This document shows, piece by piece, positions 15,406 through 22,772 of a DNA stretch of 64,000 bases. This stretch comes from Chitinophaga sp. CF418 (lineage in GTDB: Bacteria > Bacteroidota > Bacteroidia > Chitinophagales > Chitinophagaceae): assembly GCF_900142925.1 (NCBI RefSeq), contig NZ_FRCN01000010.1:248001-312000 (forward strand), in the 5' to 3' direction. Position 1 is the stretch's first letter. Every line of letters starts with the position of its first letter. The notes below the pieces were generated by a model. The model did no database searches and was not told the origin of the DNA. It was given only the letters and a program-made list of their open reading frames with translations. Made by a program: the position numbers and the translations under genes.

Positions 15406-16803
15406 TTAATAACCCAAAATCTTTAACATACTCTGGGCGGTCTGTTCCTTGGCATACAGCCAGTCTTTCAGCTGCCCGTTTTTGTCATATCCAACGATCA
15501 CATGCTTGGGGGATGGTATCAGACAGTGTTTGATACCGCCATACCCGCTCAGCTGGTCCTGGTAAGCACCGGTATGGAAAAAGCCAATATAGAGTGGCTC
15601 CTCTCCGGATAACTTTGGCAGGAATACAGCATTTATGTGTTCTTCAGAAGTGTAAAAGTCATAACCGTCACAAGTCAGCCCTCCAAGGTGGACCTCCTGG
15701 TATTCCTGATCCCATTTATTGATCGGGAGCATCAGGAACTTCTCACCTATTCCCCAGGTATCCGGCAAAGTGGTAATGAAAGAACTGTCGATCATATACC
15801 AGTTTTCCCTGTCGTTCTGCATCTTTTCCCCTACCACACTATAGATCACAGCACCACTCTCTCCTACAGTAAAGGAACCGAATTCAGTATAGATATCAGG
15901 TACCGGCACCTTGTTCTTCTTACAAACACTCTTAATATTGGCAACAATCTCATTTACAATGTAGTTGTAATCGTAATCGAAGCCCAGGGAATGTTTGATC
16001 GGGAATCCGCCACCTATATTAATACTATCCAACTCAGGACAGATTTTCTTTAACTGGCAATACAGGTTCAACACGCGGTTAAACTGGCTCCAGTAATAGA
16101 TATCGTCCTTAATACCCTTGTTCATGAAAAAATGCAGCATTTTCAGCTCAAATTTTTCATTCCCCTTCAATTTATCCACATAGAACTCCAGCACATCGCG
16201 GGAACGGATACCTAATCTGGACGTATAAAAGTCAAAGGTTGGTTCTTCTTCTGCCGCAATACGCAGCCCCAGTTTCACCTTATCCTTTGAACGGATGAAT
16301 TTCTGATAGTCTTCCAGCTCCTCTTTGTTATCCAGCACAGGGATCACATTACGGAATCCGGAGTTGATCAGACGGGCAATCGCTTTTGTATATGGTTTGG
16401 TCTTGTAACCATTACAAATCACGAAAGTGTCCTTGTTGATCTTCTTCCTCTCATATAACTTGGTAATAATATCAATGTCGTATGCGAAAGAAGTCTCGAT
16501 ATGTATATTATGCTTCAGCGTTTCCTCCATTATAAAGGAGAAATGCGAGCTTTTGGTGCAATAACAATAGTAGTAGTTCCCATCGTACCTATTCTTCTTA
16601 ATTGCATCCTGGAACATTTTCTTTGCCTTATTTATCTGCATTCCAATCTTTGGCAAATAAGTCAGCTTGAAAGGTGTCCCGTACTTGTCGATTAAAGCCT
16701 TGATATTGACCCCATTAAACTCCAGGTAGCTATCCTGTACATCAAATCCTTCCTGCGGAAACTCGAAGGTTTGGTTAACGAGATCTGTGTAGGTGCTGTT
16801 CAT
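15406..16803 (-). CDS. speA: Arginine decarboxylase, alanine racemase fold
   Basis: PLP-dependent decarboxylase of fold type III, taken as the biosynthetic arginine decarboxylase that makes agmatine for polyamine synthesis. The 465-residue protein has the PLP-binding Lys84 in YCYCTKSSH, the GGGFPIKHS glycine-rich phosphate-binding loop, and Cys378-Asp in GLTCDGYDFY for the second half of the active site. It is shorter than the 630-660 residues of enterobacterial SpeA, as in many Bacteroidota. Other substrates of this family (diaminopimelate, ornithine, carboxynorspermidine) cannot be fully excluded. It is monocistronic with a promoter-like element about 110 bases upstream. Confidence 0.8.
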   Translation of the reverse strand: MNSTYTDLVNQTFEFPQEGFDVQDSYLEFNGVNIKALIDKYGTPFKLTYLPKIGMQINKAKKMFQDAIKKNRYDGNYYYCYCTKSSHFSFIMEETLKHNIHIETSFAYDIDIITKLYERKKINKDTFVICNGYKTKPYTKAIARLINSGFRNVIPVLDNKEELEDYQKFIRSKDKVKLGLRIAAEEEPTFDFYTSRLGIRSRDVLEFYVDKLKGNEKFELKMLHFFMNKGIKDDIYYWSQFNRVLNLYCQLKKICPELDSINIGGGFPIKHSLGFDYDYNYIVNEIVANIKSVCKKNKVPVPDIYTEFGSFTVGESGAVIYSVVGEKMQNDRENWYMIDSSFITTLPDTWGIGEKFLMLPINKWDQEYQEVHLGGLTCDGYDFYTSEEHINAVFLPKLSGEEPLYIGFFHTGAYQDQLSGYGGIKHCLIPSPKHVIVGYDKNGQLKDWLYAKEQTAQSMLKILGY

Positions 16804-16911
16804 TTAAACCTATGAAACATTTTAAGGATTAGTAAAAAGCAATCACAACCCTCGCTGGAAAACTCCTGGTTTACACACCTACGTCAGTTCGAAACCCAGC
16901 AAAATTGGTTG

Positions 16912-16919
16912 CAAAGCTA
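16912..16919 (-). promoter_or_regulatory. Candidate -7 element for speA
   Basis: The minus strand reads TAGCTTTG, matching TAnnTTTG, 109 bases before the ATG. A TTG-like -33 is present, with spacing slightly longer than ideal. The leader would be about 100 bases. Confidence 0.45.
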
Positions 16920-17034
16920 AATATTTTGTCCAATTGGCCGGGCAAAAACTTTCAATTTTTTTTAAATGGTTAGATATTATGCTAAAACGTTACATATCAA
17001 GCGATTGATGCTAAATACATATGTTATTTTTATA

Positions 17035-17670
17035 TTATCTAAGCAGCTCTATACTTCGCTTTCCTTCACAGAAAATCAGGTCCAGAATACTCATATCCGG
17101 AAGGAAACCAGCCCTTTCCTGAAAGACCTGGGTATAGCGTACTGTATCTTCGTCTACCTGCTTTTGCGTCGGTTGCAGGATATCCCTTGCATCAGTAATA
17201 CCCTTACCGGCCTCATATACTTTATGATACTCATCCGTAAAGGTGATAGGGGACGTAACACCTATTATTTTATTAGCCCATTCCAGACACATCAGGTTCC
17301 AATCTAACAGGTAAGATACCTCTTTGGTAAAGAGCCTGCCCAGCTCATCCTCATAATATTCAAACCAGGGAGAACGGCGGTAAGCAGACACAAGCGTCTT
17401 CCAGTGCAGGGCCTGCCATCTTTCATCATTACTGATCCTGACATCCTTCATGACAGTTCTCTGATTCTTCCCGCGGGCCAGGGGAACACTCAAAAGTATA
17501 CTTCCGTTCGGTCCGGCTATATAACACCGGTTACGAAAACTAACCTTCTGATAGTGTTCATATCTTTCTATCAATAATATATCGTGGTTAATTAAAGTTT
17601 TATAAAAGGAAATGTTCGGAAAATATTGTGATTCAATAAGTAATGTCTTCTTATTTGTCTCAGCTGCCAT
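17035..17670 (-). CDS. WbqC-like family protein
   Basis: A 211-residue protein of the WbqC-like family, often found near O-antigen or nucleotide-sugar genes and suspected to be an enzyme of surface-glycan synthesis, though no activity is established. Family features include LIESQYFPNISFYKTLINHD at the N terminus, then FRNRCYIAGPNGSILLSVPL, and the central RWQALHWKTLVSAYRRSPWF. No glycan cluster lies around it here. The start ATG at 17670 is the only good one; no promoter element or terminator was recognised. Confidence 0.82.
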   Translation of the reverse strand: MAAETNKKTLLIESQYFPNISFYKTLINHDILLIERYEHYQKVSFRNRCYIAGPNGSILLSVPLARGKNQRTVMKDVRISNDERWQALHWKTLVSAYRRSPWFEYYEDELGRLFTKEVSYLLDWNLMCLEWANKIIGVTSPITFTDEYHKVYEAGKGITDARDILQPTQKQVDEDTVRYTQVFQERAGFLPDMSILDLIFCEGKRSIELLR

Positions 17671-18008
17671 ATCGTCAAAAATTGGTGTTTTAGAGCTAAA
17701 AATATATGTTTCAAGCAGTTGAAAAGTTTACCTTTAATTAACTGATAAGCAGATTTAATTTCCTGATAAACAATTCATAGAAAAATTATAAATATGCTAT
17801 CCCTATTAGCAATGAAGCATTTAAAGTAAAAATTCAGATGCCCGCAAATTTACTAAACTATTTAGTAGCATTTCAGTTCATTTTTACCCTTTTTTTCACT
17901 TGAAGTAAAATGTTAAGTGGTGGTTTTGAGGCCGTTAAAACTTTCCTAATTCCCAGTCCGCCCCTTGGCGATCTATTCAGTTTGCCGTAGGTTTGATAAA
18001 AATTTGTC
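17671..18008. other. AT-rich divergent intergenic region
   Basis: This 338-base stretch separates the divergent WbqC-like and LEA-type genes. It holds a good promoter for the rightward gene at 17965-17995. Nothing else is recognised, and no open frame with coding character is seen. Confidence 0.6.
17965..17995 (+). promoter_or_regulatory. Bacteroidota-type promoter for the LEA-type lipoprotein
   Basis: TTG at 17965-17967 is followed after 20 bases by TAGGTTTG at 17988-17995. This matches the -33 TTG and -7 TAnnTTTG elements at the expected spacing. Transcription would start only a few bases before the ATG at 18009. Confidence 0.65.
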
Positions 18009-18464
18009 ATGAAATTTTTCAGACTGGGTATATTAATTATGACAATTTGGGGCGTAGTTAGTTCATGCGAAAAGGCAAAAGATCTGGAATTTGTCAGAGT
18101 AGCCGGAATCAATTTTGACAACCTTGGCTTCTCCAAAAGTATCGTACGGCTGACCCTGGCTTACTATAATCCTAACAATTTTAAACTGAAACTGAAGGAT
18201 GCTTCCTTCGATCTTTTCTTTGACGATACCCCGGTCGGACACTCCGTTCAGGATACCATGATCGCCATCCCGGCAAGAGATACTTTTTATTTCCCGGTAA
18301 AACTGGAGGTGAACATGGAAAATGTCTTTAAGAATGCTTTAGGCGCCCTCATGAATAAAGAGGTAACCATTAAGGCAACGGGAAATTGTAAAGTAGGTAA
18401 AGGAGGAGTTTATCTGCCGTTTCCCATAAAATGTGAAACAAAACAGCCACTCAAGTTTTTCTGA
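18009..18464 (+). CDS. LEA type 2 family lipoprotein
   Basis: A 151-residue lipoprotein with signal peptide and lipobox VVSSC, modified Cys at residue 20. The mature part matches the LEA-14/WHy type of domain: FVRVAGINFDNLGFSKSIVR, TLAYYNPNNFKLKLKDASFD and KEVTIKATGNCKVGKGG. These immunoglobulin-like beta-sandwich domains are linked to desiccation or stress in plants; their bacterial role is unknown. The gene stands alone between a near-consensus promoter and a bidirectional terminator shared with the next, convergent gene. Confidence 0.82.
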   Translation: MKFFRLGILIMTIWGVVSSCEKAKDLEFVRVAGINFDNLGFSKSIVRLTLAYYNPNNFKLKLKDASFDLFFDDTPVGHSVQDTMIAIPARDTFYFPVKLEVNMENVFKNALGALMNKEVTIKATGNCKVGKGGVYLPFPIKCETKQPLKFF

Positions 18465-18484
18465 TCATAACCGTGTAAAAACTA

Positions 18485-18520
18485 AAAAAGGCCTCGTTGC
18501 TAAGCAATCGAGGCCTTTTC
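18485..18520. terminator. Bidirectional terminator between convergent genes
   Basis: AAAAGGCCTCG-TTGC pairs with GCAA-CGAGGCCTTTT with a one-base bulge; the flanking A- and T-runs serve both strands. It lies between the LEA-type and metal-binding protein genes. Confidence 0.85.
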
Positions 18521-18544
18521 CTTTTAATACACTTTGAAGTAAGT

Positions 18545-18916
18545 TTAGTGCTTCTTGTTTTCTCCGCCACCATCTTCCGGCTTTTTACAGCAGGTAGGCA
18601 ACTTAGCATAAGCTTCTTCGTTTGCAGTTACATTGTCTGCGTCATACCCCGCATTGGCAATAGCCGTCTTTACGTTTTCTATATTGGTACGATCACTGAA
18701 AAATTTCACGGTAGTAATACCTTTTTTGAAATCCACCTTAGAGGTCTGTACACCCTCTTCTCTGGAAAGGTATCTTTCTATGCGATTTTTACATTGTTCG
18801 CACTGCACTGTCGGGGTGCTAATCTTGGCAGTTACCAATGTGCCTTTTTTTGCCTGGCCCATGGTTACGCCGATACCCGCAAATAATAATACCATTACAA
18901 GTTTAACGATACGCAT
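18545..18916 (-). CDS. Exported heavy-metal-associated domain protein
   Basis: A 123-residue secreted protein with a signal peptide (about 1-21) and one HMA ferredoxin-like domain. The metal-binding CxxC is C39-E-Q-C42 in TVQCEQCKNRIERYL, followed by the usual VDFKKGITTVKF strand and the NVKTAIANAGYDAD helix. A C-terminal tail carries a Cys-Cys pair (108-109) and His/Lys-rich end that may also bind metal. Periplasmic copper or similar metal handling is inferred; no P-type ATPase is adjacent. Confidence 0.85.
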   Translation of the reverse strand: MRIVKLVMVLLFAGIGVTMGQAKKGTLVTAKISTPTVQCEQCKNRIERYLSREEGVQTSKVDFKKGITTVKFFSDRTNIENVKTAIANAGYDADNVTANEEAYAKLPTCCKKPEDGGGENKKH

Positions 18917-18984
18917 AAGTTACTTTTTACGATCCTAATATAGTAAATACTTGTTAACTGAAACACGTTTTGGTAAGAACGGTA

Positions 18985-19632
18985 CTATACCGCAGGCGCT
19001 GCGTTCCATTTGTCAGGAGCGTTCCTCCAGGCCTCCAGGGTAGCCTGCTCGTCTGCTGATACCAATCCTTTCTCCACCGCCAGCTCAATCAATGCGCTGT
19101 AATTGCTCAAAGAATAGTAAGGCACTTTCGCAGCTTCAAATGCTTTTACCGCCACATCAAACCCGTAGTTAAAAATGGAAACCATTCCGATCACTTCCCC
19201 TCCTGCCGCACGGATCGCATTCACAGCTTCCAGGCTGCTCTTCCCGGTGGAGATCAGGTCTTCCACTACCACAACAGGCTGTCCCGGCTGTAATACCCCT
19301 TCTATCAGGTTACCCATGCCATGCTCTTTCGCCTTCGCTCTTACATATATAAAAGGCAGCTTCAGCTGGTCAGCTACCAGTGCACCCAGGGGAATACCTC
19401 CCGTAGCTACGCCTGCCAGCACCGCCGCATCTGCAAATGTTTCAAATACCACATTGCACAACTCGGATTTTACATAATCCCGCACATAGGGATAAGACAA
19501 AATCTTACGGTTGTCGCAATAGATAGGCGACTTCCAGCCGGATGCCCATGTAAACGGTTCTGACGGCCGCAACTTTACCGCCTGTATCTGTAATAGCTTT
19601 TCTGCTATCTGTTTTTCGCTGATCTTACTCAT
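18985..19632 (-). CDS. pyrE: Orotate phosphoribosyltransferase
   Basis: Pyrimidine biosynthesis enzyme converting orotate and PRPP to orotidine 5'-phosphate. The 215-residue protein starts MSKISEKQIAEKLLQIQAVK; an in-frame TTG three codons earlier is rejected. The PRPP-binding motif VVVVEDLISTGKSS is intact, as are the ASGWKSPIYCDNRK and VAGVATGGIPLGALVADQL segments. It is divergent from the Nudix gene with 39 bases between the ATGs and a mirror-image pair of promoter-like elements, so both genes may be expressed from nearly leaderless messages. Confidence 0.95.
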   Translation of the reverse strand: MSKISEKQIAEKLLQIQAVKLRPSEPFTWASGWKSPIYCDNRKILSYPYVRDYVKSELCNVVFETFADAAVLAGVATGGIPLGALVADQLKLPFIYVRAKAKEHGMGNLIEGVLQPGQPVVVVEDLISTGKSSLEAVNAIRAAGGEVIGMVSIFNYGFDVAVKAFEAAKVPYYSLSNYSALIELAVEKGLVSADEQATLEAWRNAPDKWNAAPAV

Positions 19633-19638
19633 AGGTAG

Positions 19639-19646
19639 CAAAAATA
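19639..19646 (-). promoter_or_regulatory. Candidate -7 element for pyrE
   Basis: The minus strand reads TATTTTTG, 7 bases before the pyrE ATG. With initiation usually about 7 bases downstream, the message would be leaderless or nearly so. Confidence 0.45.
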
Positions 19647-19659
19647 CTTAATTACAGAT

Positions 19660-19667
19660 TATTTTTG
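19660..19667 (+). promoter_or_regulatory. Candidate -7 element for the Nudix gene
   Basis: TATTTTTG ends 4 bases before the ATG at 19672 and mirrors the element for pyrE, the two forming GCAAAAATA-N13-TATTTTTGC. No -33 TTG is apparent for either. Confidence 0.45.
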
Positions 19668-19671
19668 CTCC

Positions 19672-20298
19672 ATGCAAAAAGATACAGTCATTTATCTCAA
19701 CGAGCGTCCGCTGGTCATTACGGCCACTCACCAGGGCATTCCTGCAAAGTACACAGACGCACCATTATACACAGAGCCGGATGCGGCTACTATAGAATCG
19801 GTATTACAGGCTTTAGAAACTGAAAAATCAGAAGCCGCGATTTTTATCCACCCGGATACAGCCGCGTTGGTTGAAACCGTAAAAGGCTATTTCCGGGTAC
19901 TGGTAGCGGCCGGCGGCCTGATCACCAACCGGGAAGAGGAAGTATTACTGATGTTCCGCCGTGGCAAGTGGGACCTGCCCAAAGGCAAACGGGAAAAAGG
20001 AGAAACCCTGGAGATCGCTGCTGTCAGAGAAGTAGCAGAAGAAACAGGCTTGCACACCATCGAGCTGGAACACAAGATTGGGGAAACTTTCCATTTCTAT
20101 ACCACGCGGGAAAAAAAGACCCTGAAACATACTTACTGGTACAAAATGAAGTTTACCGGTACAGAACTGACCGTTCCGCAGATAGAAGAAGATATTATTG
20201 ATATTCAGTGGATCAAACCGGAACATCTGGGTAAGTATCTCAAATTCTCTTACCAGAATATTGTAGATGTATTTGAAAAAGAAGGTTACGCTGTCTGA
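19672..20298 (+). CDS. Nudix hydrolase
   Basis: A 208-residue protein with a Nudix domain in its C-terminal two thirds. The Nudix box (GX5EX7REVAEETGL) lies at residues 105-127, all catalytic Glu residues present. The N-terminal about 70 residues (IYLNERPLVITATHQGIPAK, then DAATIESVLQALETEKSEAA) form an extra domain common in Bacteroidota homologues. Substrate is unknown; such enzymes hydrolyse nucleoside diphosphate derivatives or diadenosine polyphosphates. It is divergent from pyrE and ends at a terminator that overlaps the next gene's 3' end. Confidence 0.88.
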   Translation: MQKDTVIYLNERPLVITATHQGIPAKYTDAPLYTEPDAATIESVLQALETEKSEAAIFIHPDTAALVETVKGYFRVLVAAGGLITNREEEVLLMFRRGKWDLPKGKREKGETLEIAAVREVAEETGLHTIELEHKIGETFHFYTTREKKTLKHTYWYKMKFTGTELTVPQIEEDIIDIQWIKPEHLGKYLKFSYQNIVDVFEKEGYAV

Positions 20299-20306
20299 TG
20301 CCGCAG

Positions 20307-20353
20307 GGCTTAATGCTATATGTCCATACAGGCATCCGGCATTAAGCCTTTTT
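20307..20353 (+). terminator. Terminator of the Nudix gene, overlapping the thioesterase 3' end
   Basis: A perfect 10-bp stem GGCTTAATGC with GCATTAAGCC is followed by TTTTTAT. Its right arm covers the stop codon of the convergent thioesterase gene. Confidence 0.8.
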
Positions 20354-20776
20354 ATCTCTTATCGCCACCGTTAAGCGACTGATACACACCAGTTTATTAT
20401 CATCATCACAGATACGGATATCCCATACATGGGTGGTTGACCCGATATGCAATGGCCTGGCTATAGCATGTACATACCCCTCCGAAACGCCTTTAATATG
20501 ATTTGCATTGATATCCAACCCTACGCAGATCTGTTTCTTATGATCAATAATCAATGAAGACGCCACACTACCCACCGTTTCCGCCAGGGCGGCAGACGCG
20601 CCTCCGTGCAGAAGTCCATACGGCTGCTTAGTCCTGCCATTGACAGGCATGATCATCCGCAGATAATCAGGACCAATCTCTGTAAACTCCATACCAAGAA
20701 AACTTGCCATGGTATTTGCTCCGATTTCATTCAATTGGTCCAGGGAAACATCCAGAGAGTGCCAGATTGGTTTCAT
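20342..20776 (-). CDS. Hotdog-fold thioesterase, PaaI/MenI-like
   Basis: A 144-residue acyl-CoA thioesterase of the hotdog fold. The GRTKQPYGLLHGGASAALAE segment contains the HGG-x-x motif, and the downstream VGLDINANHIKGVSEGYVHA and STTHVWDIRI blocks are typical of PaaI, MenI and YbdB-type enzymes. Substrate is unknown (menaquinone-pathway DHNA-CoA or an aryl-acyl-CoA are candidates). It is probably the last gene of an operon with DUF3822, rsmD and coaD, 43 bases after coaD. Confidence 0.85.
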   Translation of the reverse strand: MKPIWHSLDVSLDQLNEIGANTMASFLGMEFTEIGPDYLRMIMPVNGRTKQPYGLLHGGASAALAETVGSVASSLIIDHKKQICVGLDINANHIKGVSEGYVHAIARPLHIGSTTHVWDIRICDDDNKLVCISRLTVAIRDKKA

Positions 20777-20819
20777 GTGCGATGACGCTATTAAAGGTTA
20801 AGAATGGATTCTGCGAATG

Positions 20820-21293
20820 TCACGCTTTTTTTAACTCCCTGATAATATTTTCGGGTAATAACTGGGAGGCATCGCCCCCGTATTTCAGTACATCCCGCAC
20901 CAGTGAGGAAGCCAATGTTGAATAACGGGGCGAACAGCTCAGGAAAATAGTCTCAATACTACTGTCCATCATACGGTTTACATCGGCGATCGCTTTCTCA
21001 TATTCAAAATCACCTATACTGCGTATACCCCTTAATATAAACTGAGCGCCGATCTCCTTACAGCTTTTGATAGTCAGCCCCTCGTAGGAGATCACCTTTA
21101 CTTTGGGCGTATGACTGTAAATATCCCGGATCCATTGCATTCGTTGCTCCAGGGAAAACATAGGCGTTTTGGCTGAATTGACTCCTATCCCTACCACTAT
21201 TTCATCGAAAAGGTCCAGCGAACGGTCTATAACATCAGTATGCCCCAGCGTGATCGGATCGAATGTACCGGGGAATAAACAAATACGTTTCAT
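20820..21293 (-). CDS. coaD: Phosphopantetheine adenylyltransferase
   Basis: Fourth step of coenzyme A synthesis: 4'-phosphopantetheine plus ATP gives dephospho-CoA. The 157-residue protein has the nucleotidyltransferase motif GTFDPITLGHTDVI near residue 9, the RGIRSIGDFEYE segment and the C-terminal TLASSLVRDVLKYGG stretch corresponding to the ATP-binding SSTxxR region. It lies 6 bases after rsmD. CoaE, the next enzyme, is encoded separately at 41902. Confidence 0.96.
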   Translation of the reverse strand: MKRICLFPGTFDPITLGHTDVIDRSLDLFDEIVVGIGVNSAKTPMFSLEQRMQWIRDIYSHTPKVKVISYEGLTIKSCKEIGAQFILRGIRSIGDFEYEKAIADVNRMMDSSIETIFLSCSPRYSTLASSLVRDVLKYGGDASQLLPENIIRELKKA

Positions 21294-21299
21294 GCCAGT

Positions 21300-21851
21300 T
21301 TATTTTTTCAGCTCCTCTCTATTTATAAAGATCGAAAAGATGGTGGTACCATAATTACGCTCCGTACGGTAGTAAGAGTAATTTTTATAGTTATTGCGGG
21401 GAGTATGTTCCAGCACAAACCAACCCTCGGGCTCCAGCAACTGCTTTTCAAAAATGATCAGCGGCAACTGATCTATTGTAGTCAGGGCATATGGAGGTCC
21501 CGCAAATATAAAATTGAACTTTTCAGTGCACTGCTCCAGGTATTTGAACACGTCCATACGCTGCAGCTTCAATGGCACCTCAAGTATTTTGGCGGTTTTC
21601 TTGATGTAATCGGCCATCTCAGGATCTTTCTCCACAATGGTCAGATCGGTTACGCCCCTTGATGCCAGTTCGTAGCTGATGCTGCCTGTTCCTCCGAAAA
21701 TATCCAGGGTCTTCAGTGAAGGAAAGTCCAGGTTATTCTCCAGGATGTTAAACAGCCCACCTTTTGCAATATCGGTAGTAGGCCGGGTATGCGGCATATT
21801 TGCCGGCGGCTGGAACCTCAATCCTCCCTTTTCTCCCCCGATTATACGCAT
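21300..21851 (-). CDS. rsmD: RsmD family 16S rRNA methyltransferase with altered motif IV
   Basis: A 183-residue Rossmann methyltransferase of the RsmD family, which methylates N2 of G966 in 16S rRNA. The N-terminal PHTRPTTDIAKGGLFNILEN and the SAM-binding DIFGGTGSIS (50-59) are intact. Motif IV, normally (D/N)PP(Y/F) and needed for catalysis, reads G118-P-P-Y in IFAGPPYAL, lacking the acidic or amide residue. The codon is GGA, so two base changes separate it from Asp. The gene overlaps DUF3822 by 10 bases and precedes coaD by 6. Confidence 0.85.
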   Translation of the reverse strand: MRIIGGEKGGLRFQPPANMPHTRPTTDIAKGGLFNILENNLDFPSLKTLDIFGGTGSISYELASRGVTDLTIVEKDPEMADYIKKTAKILEVPLKLQRMDVFKYLEQCTEKFNFIFAGPPYALTTIDQLPLIIFEKQLLEPEGWFVLEHTPRNNYKNYSYYRTERNYGTTIFSIFINREELKK

Positions 21852-22717
21852 AATGCCATTGCATAAAGGTTATTAAAATAATAGCCGGGAATCTCTTCCA
21901 TCTTGGGAATATAACCAAAACCCGGCAGGCGCGGCATCCATTCCAGTTTGGGAATGAAGCGGCGTAATTCTTCATGGATCTGTGAATCGGATGTTACCGC
22001 CCCTCCCACTTTCACTTTCACCAGCTGCTCATCCAGGCCTGTCTGACGCAGGATGTTCACCAGGTGATATACCACATCCAGACCTGTCTGGCTGGTTACG
22101 TCCTGCTGTATCAGCAATTTTCCGAACCGGAATATGGTCAACGAGAATTTATGCTGCTGGATATCCACATAGGCTACCCCGTTCAGCTCCAGAAAATCAC
22201 TATCAAAACGGTATGATTTCAGTAGTCCGGTATTGGCGTGGATCACTTTATCAGTAGAAAACTCTTTTCTCAGGTATCCCATTACATCCTTGTCAACGGC
22301 ATAGATGTTCACCAGTTGCTGGTCTGTCAGCACGTCTGCCAGCACCAGTTCCTGCGTTTGTTCAGGATAGATGACATGCAGGTAATCTTTCTTTAAAGCT
22401 GGATTGTAATGCTGTTCCGGTACCAACGTATTGTTCACCCCGTCAAAAGCCAGCTGTACCAGGTTAAAGTTGGTAAATAACAACTTGTCGGCATCGAATA
22501 TCTGTTCGATCATCTGCAGGTCTGCCGTGGCGGTCTTCTGCGGCAGGAAGTGGTAAGACTTCAGGGCCAGAAACTTTTTAATGGCCGGATTATATACCAC
22601 ATAACTGAACGTTCCCTTTCCAATTAGCACCAGCAGTTGGCAGGAGGTAAGATCAGTTTCAAGCAGAGAAGTATCATCAGCTGCAAAGGCAGGATGAATA
22701 TTGTACGTCACAGACAT
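21842..22717 (-). CDS. DUF3822 family protein
   Basis: A 291-residue protein matching the Bacteroidota-specific DUF3822 family, unknown in function and with an ASKHA/RNase H-like look (repeated strand-turn-strand blocks, VAYVDIQQHKFSLTIFRFGK). It overlaps rsmD by 10 bases and is followed by coaD, an arrangement common in the phylum, hinting at a role in rRNA modification or translation; that is inference. The ATG at 22717 is chosen because the frame upstream reads unlike protein and runs into the divergent MATE gene's control region. Confidence 0.75.
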   Translation of the reverse strand: MSVTYNIHPAFAADDTSLLETDLTSCQLLVLIGKGTFSYVVYNPAIKKFLALKSYHFLPQKTATADLQMIEQIFDADKLLFTNFNLVQLAFDGVNNTLVPEQHYNPALKKDYLHVIYPEQTQELVLADVLTDQQLVNIYAVDKDVMGYLRKEFSTDKVIHANTGLLKSYRFDSDFLELNGVAYVDIQQHKFSLTIFRFGKLLIQQDVTSQTGLDVVYHLVNILRQTGLDEQLVKVKVGGAVTSDSQIHEELRRFIPKLEWMPRLPGFGYIPKMEEIPGYYFNNLYAMALCV

Positions 22718-22772
22718 TAGTAATACATTAGATATGGCACAATAATAACCAAAAAACGTGACTTTTGCTCCT

